NCBI GenBank assembly: GCA_027489835.1
Contig: JAIXZF010000143.1
Location: 1-12,947, forward strand
Length of the DNA: 12,947 nucleotides
Direction: 5' to 3'
From: Hyphomicrobiales bacterium
Lineage (GTDB): Bacteria; Pseudomonadota; Alphaproteobacteria; Rhizobiales; Beijerinckiaceae
Under the pieces are notes generated by a model that had not been told where the DNA came from, did not search any database, and was given only the letters and a program-made list of their open reading frames with translations. The stretch's first letter is position 1. Each line of letters begins with the position of its first letter. The translations under genes were made by a program, and so were the position numbers. Below, piece after piece: positions 6,944-12,947 of the stretch.

Positions 6944-7816
6944 ATGCTCAAGCTCGACATCTTCCTTTCGGCGCTCGCGAACGGCCTCATGACGGGGGCC
7001 GTCTACGCGCTGGTCGCGCTTGGACTCACGCTCGTCTACGGCGTGCTGCACATCATCAACTTCGCCCATGGCGCGACGCTGACAGCCGCGATGTTCGCGG
7101 TCTTCGTCATGCACAGCGTGTTCAAGGTCGATCCGTACCTCGCCATCTTCATCCTCACGCCGCTGTTCTTCGGGCTGGGCTATGCGGTCCAGCGCTTCGT
7201 CATCGGCCCGGCCAGCCATGGCGATGACAGCAACATCCTCCTCGTCACGCTGGGCCTGTCGATCATCATCGAGAACGCGCTTCTCGCGGGCTTCCGCTCC
7301 GACACGCGCTCCATTGATGTGCCTTATGGCTTCTCGGTGGTCGAGGTCGGCAACCTGTTCCTGTCGACGCCCAAGCTCGTCGCCTTCGCCGCGTCCTTCC
7401 TCGTCGCGCTGCTGCTCTGGCTGCTGCTGGCGCGCACCGACACGGGCAAAGCCATCCGCGCAGTGGCCAGGGAGAAGACCGGCGCGGCCCTCTCGGGCAT
7501 CGATGTCGACCACATCTACGCCGTCACCTTCGGGCTCGGCGCAGCCTGCCTTGCCATCGCCGCCTGCCTGCTGATGCCGACCTTCCTCGTCAATCCGCGC
7601 ATCGGCAACGCCTTCGTGCTCGTGGCCTTCACCATCGTCGTGCTCGGCGGCATGGGCTCGATCCTCGGCGCGCTGGTGGGTGGGCTCATCATCGGCGTGG
7701 TGGAGAGCCTGTCTGGCCTCTATTTCGGCGAAAGCCTGGGCCAGATCGGCATCTTCCTGATTTTCATCCTCGTCCTGCTGTTCCGCCCGACCGGCCTGTT
7801 CGGAGCCAAGGCATGA
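6944..7816 (+). CDS. LivH-type branched-chain ABC transporter permease
   Basis: A 290-residue inner-membrane permease, one half of the translocation channel. Many hydrophobic segments run through the protein. Family motifs include LTLVYGVLHIINFAHG near residues 28-43, the cytoplasmic coupling region GKAIRAVAREKTGAALSGI, and VLGGMGSILGALVGGLIIGV near the end, closing with LLFRPTGLFG. The ATG at 6944 is chosen because the reading frame upstream of it runs through the palindromic element and shows no family sequence. No clear Shine-Dalgarno precedes it; the nearest G-rich stretch is the arm of the second hairpin. This suggests translation could depend on the structure there. Its stop overlaps the next gene by ATGA. 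Confidence 0.93.
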   Translation: MLKLDIFLSALANGLMTGAVYALVALGLTLVYGVLHIINFAHGATLTAAMFAVFVMHSVFKVDPYLAIFILTPLFFGLGYAVQRFVIGPASHGDDSNILLVTLGLSIIIENALLAGFRSDTRSIDVPYGFSVVEVGNLFLSTPKLVAFAASFLVALLLWLLLARTDTGKAIRAVAREKTGAALSGIDVDHIYAVTFGLGAACLAIAACLLMPTFLVNPRIGNAFVLVAFTIVVLGGMGSILGALVGGLIIGVVESLSGLYFGESLGQIGIFLIFILVLLFRPTGLFGAKA

Positions 7817-8793
7817 CGAGCGCGCCCTATGCCTGGATCGCGGCCATCGTCGCGGCGCTCGCCCTGCTGCCGCTGGGCACCTCCTCGAACACGGTTCTGA
7901 ACTTCCTCTCCTTCGCCATGATCGTCACGGTCGCCGCGCAGGGCTGGAACATCCTTGGCGGCTATGGCGGGCAGTTCTCCTTCGGCCACGCCGTGTTCTT
8001 CGGCACGGGCGCTTACGTCATGGCGCTGGCGCAGGTCAGGTTCGGGTTGAACCCCTGGCTGGCCCTGCCGCTCGCCATGGCGATGGGCGCTGCCGTCGGC
8101 TACGCGATCGGCTTCCTGAGCTTCCGCGCCCGCCTTCGCGGCTCCTATTTCGCGCTCGTCACCCTCGCCTTCGCGGAGGTCTTCCGCATCAGCGCCAACG
8201 CCTGGGGCTTCACCGGCGGGGCAGCGGGCGTGCTGGTGCCGCTGAAGCTCGATGCCGCCCAGATGCAGTTCGCCGACAAGCGGCTGTTCTACTGGCTGGC
8301 GCTGGCCTTCGTCGCCGCAGCCCTCGTGCTGACGGCTTGGATCGCCCGCTCGCGCTTCGGCGCGCAGCTCGTGGCGGTGCGCGAGAACGAGGAGGCCGCG
8401 CGCGCCCTCGGCGTCGATGCATTGGCCATCAAGCTCCGGGCCATCACCCTATCGGGCGCGGTCACGGCCGCCGCGGGCTGCCTCTATACGCAGAAATTCC
8501 TCTATCTCGACGCCAACCTCGCCTATGGCCCGTGGATTTCGGTGGAGGCGCTGCTCGCTCCGATCATCGGCGGGCTCGGCACCGTGTTCGGCCCGCTCGT
8601 CGGCGCGGTCGTGCTGCTCGGCCTCGGCGAGGTCACCAAGACCGTCTTCGCCAACCTCATGGGCGGCTCGGTGCCCGGCGTCGACCTCGTCGTCTTCGGC
8701 GCGCTGCTGATCGCCTGCGTGGCCTATGCGCCGCGCGGCGTGCTGGGGCTGCTGCAGGGCTGGCTGGCCTCGGCCCGGAAGGCGCGGGCATGA
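7813..8793 (+). CDS. LivM-type branched-chain ABC transporter permease
   Basis: A 326-residue inner-membrane permease, partner of the LivH-type protein. The signature GGYGGQFSFGHAVFFG, characteristic of LivM, lies near residues 49-64. The coupling region RENEEAARALGVDALAIKLR and the following ITLSGAVTAAAGCLY are typical of the cytoplasmic loop that contacts the ATPases. The C-terminus GAPLVGAV-like and GVLGLLQGW segments match family architecture. Length is normal for the shorter LivM class. GGAG (7802-7805) lies 7 bases before the ATG, within the end of the previous gene. It overlaps both neighbours by four bases, so translation of the permeases and ATPases is probably coupled. Confidence 0.94.
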   Translation: MTSAPYAWIAAIVAALALLPLGTSSNTVLNFLSFAMIVTVAAQGWNILGGYGGQFSFGHAVFFGTGAYVMALAQVRFGLNPWLALPLAMAMGAAVGYAIGFLSFRARLRGSYFALVTLAFAEVFRISANAWGFTGGAAGVLVPLKLDAAQMQFADKRLFYWLALAFVAAALVLTAWIARSRFGAQLVAVRENEEAARALGVDALAIKLRAITLSGAVTAAAGCLYTQKFLYLDANLAYGPWISVEALLAPIIGGLGTVFGPLVGAVVLLGLGEVTKTVFANLMGGSVPGVDLVVFGALLIACVAYAPRGVLGLLQGWLASARKARA

Positions 8794-9581
8794 GCGTGCT
8801 TCTGAGCGTCAAATCCGTCACCAAGCGCTTCGGCGGCCTCACCGCCGTCGACGATGCCTCCTTCGATGTCGCTTCGGGTTCGATCACCGGCCTGATCGGG
8901 CCGAACGGCGCTGGCAAGACCACGCTCTTCGCCATCATCGCGGGTTTCGAGCCGGCCACCTCGGGCGCGGTCGCCTTCGAGGGCCGCGACGTCACTGCCC
9001 TGCCCGCGCACCGCCGCGCGATGGAGGGCATCGCCCGCACCTTCCAGATCGTGCAGCCCTTCGCGGGCCTCAGCGTGCGCGAGAACATCGCCGTCGGCGC
9101 CTTCCTGCGCCATGCGGACCGCAAGGACGCGCTCGGCAGGGCCGACGAGGTGGGCCGCAAGGTCGGCCTCGGGCCGATGCTGGACCAGTCCGCCGGCCAG
9201 CTCACCGTCGCGGGCCGCAAGCGGCTCGAACTCGCCCGTGCGTTGGCCACCGAGCCGCGCCTGCTTCTGCTCGACGAGGTGCTGGCCGGCCTCAACCCCT
9301 CCGAGATCAGGGACATGATGCCGGTGGTGCAGGCCATCCGCGCCTCGGGCGTCACAATCCTGATCGTCGAGCACGTCATGCAGGCCGTGATGAGCCTGTG
9401 CGACAGCGTCAACGTGCTCGCCCAAGGCCGCATCATCGCCTCGGGCGCGCCAGCCTCCGTCGCGCGCGACCCAAAGGTCATCGAAGCCTATCTCGGCCAG
9501 GGCGCAGCGGCGCGGATGCAGGCTCAGGGCGACGCGCAAAACGTGGCGGCTGATGCCCGCAGGGGAGCGCCCGATGCTTGA
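8790..9581 (+). CDS. LivG-type ABC transporter ATP-binding protein
   Basis: A 263-residue cytoplasmic ATPase powering the transporter. Walker A GPNGAGKTT is at 37-45, the Q-loop region TFQ at 84-86, Walker B LLLLDE at 158-163 and the switch His195 in VEHVM. The ABC signature is LTVAGRKR (138-145) rather than the usual LSxGQ form, and the residue after the Walker B Glu is Val rather than Pro. I recall similar LTLAG signatures in a LivG subgroup, so this is more likely a subgroup trait than a defect. A C-terminal tail of about 28 residues after YLG is Ala-rich and looks disordered. The ATG at 8790 overlaps the permease stop; the frame continues upstream but without family sequence. Confidence 0.93.
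   Translation: MSVLLSVKSVTKRFGGLTAVDDASFDVASGSITGLIGPNGAGKTTLFAIIAGFEPATSGAVAFEGRDVTALPAHRRAMEGIARTFQIVQPFAGLSVRENIAVGAFLRHADRKDALGRADEVGRKVGLGPMLDQSAGQLTVAGRKRLELARALATEPRLLLLDEVLAGLNPSEIRDMMPVVQAIRASGVTILIVEHVMQAVMSLCDSVNVLAQGRIIASGAPASVARDPKVIEAYLGQGAAARMQAQGDAQNVAADARRGAPDA
9561..9567 (+). promoter_or_regulatory. Ribosome binding site deciding the LivF start
   Basis: AGGGGAG lies 6 bases before the ATG at 9574, inside the 3' end of the preceding ATPase gene. It favours this ATG over an in-frame ATG at 9553, which lacks a Shine-Dalgarno and would add seven non-conserved residues. Confidence 0.65.
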
Positions 9582-10275
9582 GGTGCGCGATCTCGTGGCC
9601 GGCTATGGCGGCGTGCCGATCCTGCGCGGCGTCTCGCTCGACGTGAAGGCGGGCGAGATCGTCGCCGTGCTCGGCGCAAACGGCGTGGGCAAAACAACGC
9701 TGAACCGCGCAGTGTCGGGGCTCATCCGGCCACACTCGGGCTCCGTCATCTTCGAGGGCGCGCCCGTCACGGGCCATTCGCCGACCCGCATCGTGGCGGC
9801 TGGGCTGATCCACGTGCCCGAAGGGCGGAAGATCTTCCCCAATATGAGCGTTCGCGAAAACCTCGAGCTCGGCTCCTATCGCCGCGCCCGCGCCAATCGC
9901 GCCGCCAATCTCGAGCGTGCCTTCTCGATCTTTCCACGCCTGAAGGAGCGCTCCGGGCAGTTCGCCGGCACGCTCTCGGGGGGCGAACAGCAGATGCTGG
10001 CCATCGGCCGCGGGCTGATGGCCGAGCCCAAGCTGGTCATCATGGACGAGCCGTCGCTCGGCCTCTCGCCGCTGCTGGTCGAGGAGATGTTCGGGCTGAT
10101 CGCGCGCATCGCCGGCGAAGGCCTCGCCGTGATGCTGGTCGAGCAGAACGTCGTGCAGTCGCTCGAACTCGCCTCGCGCGCCTACGTGCTGGAGAACGGC
10201 GCGGTGGTGATGAGCGGGCCGGCCGATGAGCTCAAGCGCGATCCGCGCCTCATGAAAACCTATCTCGGAATGTGA
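9574..10275 (+). CDS. LivF-type ABC transporter ATP-binding protein
   Basis: A 233-residue cytoplasmic ATPase, second of the pair. Walker A GANGVGKTT is at 34-42, the signature LSGGEQQ at 134-140 and Walker B LVIMDEP at 154-160. VPEGRKIFPNMSVRENLELG (from residue 81) is the typical LivF segment. The switch position is Gln191 (VEQN) instead of His, which is the normal state in LivF. It overlaps the LivG gene by eight bases. With two permeases, two ATPases and the binding protein the transporter is complete. The pair has one canonical (LivF) and one unusual (LivG) signature motif. Confidence 0.94.
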   Translation: MLEVRDLVAGYGGVPILRGVSLDVKAGEIVAVLGANGVGKTTLNRAVSGLIRPHSGSVIFEGAPVTGHSPTRIVAAGLIHVPEGRKIFPNMSVRENLELGSYRRARANRAANLERAFSIFPRLKERSGQFAGTLSGGEQQMLAIGRGLMAEPKLVIMDEPSLGLSPLLVEEMFGLIARIAGEGLAVMLVEQNVVQSLELASRAYVLENGAVVMSGPADELKRDPRLMKTYLGM

Positions 10276-10277
10276 CC

Positions 10278-11660
10278 ATGGCGATCGTGACCCCAGGCGT
10301 CGCGCCGGCCTCCGTGCTGGTGACAGGACAATCGCCCCGCTGGCTCCGCCAATGGGCCAAGTTCGCGCGCGCCACCCGCTTCGAAGATTTGCCGCGCGAG
10401 GTCGTTGCCCGCACACGGCTCGTTGTGCTCGACAGCCTGGGCGCGATCATCGCCGGGCGGGCCGAGCCGGAGGTGGCGAAAGCAGGTGCGCGCCTTTCGA
10501 AGACGGCGAAAAGCCGCCGCGCCGGCTCGCCCCTCATCGACGCCTTCATGGGCGGCACGGCCGGCACGATGCTGGAGATCGACGAGGGCAACCAGTATGC
10601 GCGTGGCCATCCCGGCATCCATGTCGTGCCCGCCGTCCTCGCCTCGGCGAAGCTGCGGCGCGTCAGTGGTCCCGATGCCATCCTCGCGATTGCGCTCGGC
10701 TACGAGATCGGCGCGCGCATCGGCATCGCCTCGAAACTCAGGGTGACGATGCACCCGCATGGCACCTGGGGCGTGGTTGGCGCCGCCCTCGCCATCGCCA
10801 AGCTCAACAAAGCCTCGGCCGCAGAGATCAAGGAGGTCATCAACCTCTCCTCCTCGCTCGGCCTCACCACGAGCCGCCGCACCATGCTGGAAGGCGCCAC
10901 GGTGCGGAACAGCTATGCCGGCTTCTCCAACATGCTCGGCATGATGGCCTGGGATCTGGTGAAGTCCGGCTTCACCGGTGAGGCGGACGGCGTCGGCTCG
11001 GTCTATGGCGGCATCGCCGCCGATGGCTGGCAGCCCGATGAGATGGTGGCCGAGCTAGGCCAGCGCTGGGAGATCGCCCGCAACTACTTCAAGCGCCACG
11101 CCGCCTGCCGCTACAATCACGGCGCGCTCGATGCGCTGGGCGAGATCGTGGCCGCCGAGGGCGGCCGCATCGATCCAGGCGCGATCGCCTCCATGGCCGT
11201 CGACACCTATGTCTGGGCAGCCCAGCTCGATCATCCGGCGCCCGCCAACATGCTGGCGGCCAAGTTCTCGATGCCGTTCAGCCTCGCGACCTTCATCGTC
11301 AACGGTGCGGCCACGCTTGACGCCTTTCGCGACGAGGCGCGGAACGATGCGGTGACCCGAGAGCTGGCAGCGCGCATCGCCATCAACGAGGACCCTGCCC
11401 TCACCGCCAGGCTGCCGGGCCTGCGCCCCGCGCGCGTGACCGTGACGCTGAGGGATGGCCGCGTGCTGAAGGCCGAGGCGCTGACCAACAAGGGCGACAC
11501 CGAGGATCCCTACACCGCCGCCGAGGTGCGCGAGAAGTTCATGGAGGTCGCCTCCCCCGTGATCGGCCGCGCAAGGGCGGAGGAGCTGGCGGCTGCGACG
11601 CTGGAGCTCGACGCCGCTCCCTCCATCGCGGCCATCCTGAGCCTGAGCGAGACGCCATGA
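10278..11660 (+). CDS. MmgE/PrpD-family protein (dehydratase/isomerase type)
   Basis: A 460-residue enzyme of the family containing 2-methylcitrate dehydratase, aconitate decarboxylase and iminodisuccinate epimerase; members act on di- or tricarboxylic acids by removing a proton next to a carboxylate. Family segments are LDSLGAIIAG (51-60), LEIDEGNQ with GHPGIH (99-115), HPHGTWG (159-165), FKRHAACRYNH (271-281) and KFSMPFSLA further on. The ATG at 10278 has GGAA seven bases upstream; a GTG at 10272 is an alternative that adds two residues. It begins two bases after the transporter stop and overlaps the next gene by ATGA. Being sandwiched between an importer and a lyase, it likely prepares the substrate for C-C cleavage. 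Which reaction it performs is not determinable. Confidence 0.88.
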   Translation: MAIVTPGVAPASVLVTGQSPRWLRQWAKFARATRFEDLPREVVARTRLVVLDSLGAIIAGRAEPEVAKAGARLSKTAKSRRAGSPLIDAFMGGTAGTMLEIDEGNQYARGHPGIHVVPAVLASAKLRRVSGPDAILAIALGYEIGARIGIASKLRVTMHPHGTWGVVGAALAIAKLNKASAAEIKEVINLSSSLGLTTSRRTMLEGATVRNSYAGFSNMLGMMAWDLVKSGFTGEADGVGSVYGGIAADGWQPDEMVAELGQRWEIARNYFKRHAACRYNHGALDALGEIVAAEGGRIDPGAIASMAVDTYVWAAQLDHPAPANMLAAKFSMPFSLATFIVNGAATLDAFRDEARNDAVTRELAARIAINEDPALTARLPGLRPARVTVTLRDGRVLKAEALTNKGDTEDPYTAAEVREKFMEVASPVIGRARAEELAAATLELDAAPSIAAILSLSETP

Positions 11661-12529
11661 ACGAAACCCTCAAAGCCAGGCTGGGCCGCAGGCCAATCCT
11701 GCTCGCCCCCGGCGTCTACGACGCGCTGACCGCTTCGCTCGCGACGGATGCCGGGGCCGAGGCGCTTTATCTCTCAGGCGCGTCGATCGCCTACACGCGG
11801 CTCGGACGGCCTGACATCGGCCTCGTCTCGATGTCGGAGGTGGTCGACACGATCATGCTGGTGCGCGACCGCACGCCGACGCCGATGATCGTGGATGCGG
11901 ATAATGGCTACGGCAACGCGCTGAACATGCAGCGCACCATGCGGCTGTTCGAGCGCGCTGGCGCCACCGCGCTCCAGATCGAGGACCAGAGCTATCCCAA
12001 GCGCTGCGGCCATCTGGCCGAGAAGCGCCTGATCTCGAAAGGCGAGATGGTCGGCAAGGTGAAGGCCGCCGTGGATGCGCGGAAGGATGAGGGCACGCTC
12101 GTCATCGCGCGCACCGACGCCATCGCGGTGGAAGGCTTCGAAGCCGCCATCGACCGCGCGCTCGCCTATGCCGAGGCCGGCGCCGACGCGCTGTTCGTCG
12201 AGGCCCCGAACTCGGAGCAGCAGCTGTCGGCTGTCGTCGCCGGGCTGGGTGGCCGGCTCCCGCTGATGGCGAACATGATCGAGGGCGGGCAGACGCCGAT
12301 GAAGAGCGCCGGCGAGCTAGAAGCGCTGGGCTTCTCGCTGGTGATCTTCCCCGGCGGGGTGGTGCGCGCCATGGCCCATGCGGTGCGCGAATTCTACGAG
12401 ACGCTGACGCGTGATGGCTCCTCCGCCGCGTTTAGAAACCGCATGTTCGACTTCAACGCCCTCAACGAGGTCATTGGAACGAATCGCATCCTGGCGCTCG
12501 GCAAGACCTACGAGGACGATGTGACATGA
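11657..12529 (+). CDS. Isocitrate lyase/PEP mutase-family C-C bond lyase
   Basis: A 290-residue TIM-barrel enzyme. The metal-binding segment DADNGYG gives Asp80 and Asp82, with Glu109 in the next strand. KRCGH at 115-119 carries Cys117, the general acid of isocitrate, 2-methylisocitrate and dimethylmalate lyases and absent from PEP mutases. IARTDA (150-155) supplies the substrate-contact Arg152. The N-terminal LAPGVYDALTA and LSGASIAYTRLG segments are typical of the short, prokaryotic branch; length matches 2-methylisocitrate or 2,3-dimethylmalate lyase rather than long isocitrate lyases. The expected reaction is retro-aldol cleavage of a 2- or 3-hydroxy dicarboxylate to a 2-oxoacid and a smaller acid. 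ATGA overlaps join it to both neighbours, placing it in the same operon. Oxaloacetate hydrolase or decarboxylase activity is an alternative within the family. Confidence 0.9.
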   Translation: MNETLKARLGRRPILLAPGVYDALTASLATDAGAEALYLSGASIAYTRLGRPDIGLVSMSEVVDTIMLVRDRTPTPMIVDADNGYGNALNMQRTMRLFERAGATALQIEDQSYPKRCGHLAEKRLISKGEMVGKVKAAVDARKDEGTLVIARTDAIAVEGFEAAIDRALAYAEAGADALFVEAPNSEQQLSAVVAGLGGRLPLMANMIEGGQTPMKSAGELEALGFSLVIFPGGVVRAMAHAVREFYETLTRDGSSAAFRNRMFDFNALNEVIGTNRILALGKTYEDDVT

Positions 12530-12947
12530 GCGCCCTCGACCCCGTCACCTTCGCCATTCTCACGGGCCGGCTCGAGCAGATCGCCGACGAGATGGACGCG
12601 ACGCTCTATCGCTCCGCCTTCAACCCCATCATCGCCGAGGCGCGCGACGCCTGCCACGGGCTCTACCATGCGGAAACCGGCGCCACGCTGGTGCAGGGTG
12701 CCAAGGGCCTGCCCATCTTCGTCGGCGCCATGGCGTTCGCGGTCAAGGCGGTCATCGACAAGGTGGCTGCGAGCGGCGGGCTCGAGGATGGCGACACCTT
12801 CATCTTCAACGACCCCTATGCGGGCGGAACCCACCTCAACGATTTCAGGCTCGTGCGCCCGCTGATGCGGGCTGGCAAGGTCTTCGCCTGGCTCGCCTCG
12901 GTGGGCCACTGGCTCGACATCGGCGGCAACGTGCCGGGCGGCTACAA
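12526..12947 (+). CDS. Hydantoinase B/oxoprolinase-family protein, N-terminal part (cut by window end)
   Basis: The first 140 residues of a HyuB-type protein; full-length members are about 500-600 residues. It starts MSALDPVTFAIL and contains the hallmark NDPYAGGTHLND (95-106) and GHWLDIGG (127-134). Members pair with a HyuA subunit to open cyclic amides in an ATP-dependent way (N-methylhydantoin, 5-oxoproline-like rings) or act as ketone carboxylases, and a HyuA gene is expected just beyond the window. The usual HHxD of the second motif reads HWLD here, so Trp129 replaces a His. An ATGA overlap with the lyase gene places it in the same operon; GAGG (12512-12515) lies about 10 bases upstream of the ATG. 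Confidence 0.88.
   Translation, partial: MSALDPVTFAILTGRLEQIADEMDATLYRSAFNPIIAEARDACHGLYHAETGATLVQGAKGLPIFVGAMAFAVKAVIDKVAASGGLEDGDTFIFNDPYAGGTHLNDFRLVRPLMRAGKVFAWLASVGHWLDIGGNVPGGY

Overview
The window is GC-rich, with strong G/C third-position bias, ATGA-coupled genes and gene families typical of Alphaproteobacteria. A Hyphomicrobiales host (Bosea- or Methylobacterium-like) is the best guess; this is inferred from style and gene content, as no rRNA or marker gene is present.

Left part (1-3240, all minus strand): the N-terminus of a membrane protein resembling polysaccharide-biosynthesis nucleotide-sugar enzymes (cut by the window edge), a UDP-glucose 4-epimerase (galE-like), and a Na+/phosphate cotransporter-family protein with a C-terminal PhoU-like domain. 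These look like ordinary envelope and ion-homeostasis genes.

Right part (3241-12947): a catabolic locus built around a divergent regulatory region at 4651-4759. Leftward lies an FAD-dependent oxidoreductase of the fumarate reductase/ketosteroid dehydrogenase superfamily. Rightward lies a tightly packed operon: a HutC-type GntR regulator, a Tat-exported LIV/HAAT-type substrate-binding protein, two LivH/LivM permeases, two LivG/LivF ATPases, an MmgE/PrpD-family protein, an isocitrate lyase/PEP mutase-family protein with the lyase KRCGH cysteine motif, and the start of a hydantoinase B/oxoprolinase-family protein that runs off the end. Nearly every junction is a 4-base ATGA overlap or similar. 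The exception is the gap between the binding protein and the first permease, which holds a 102-base composite palindrome of two REP-like hairpins.

Taken together, the right part encodes import of an organic acid or amide and its intracellular breakdown. A plausible order is hydantoinase-type opening of a cyclic amide, oxidation or reduction of a C-C bond by the flavoprotein, hydration or isomerisation by MmgE/PrpD, and retro-aldol cleavage by the lyase. The substrate cannot be read from sequence. No rRNA, tRNA, CRISPR array, transposase or phage gene was seen.
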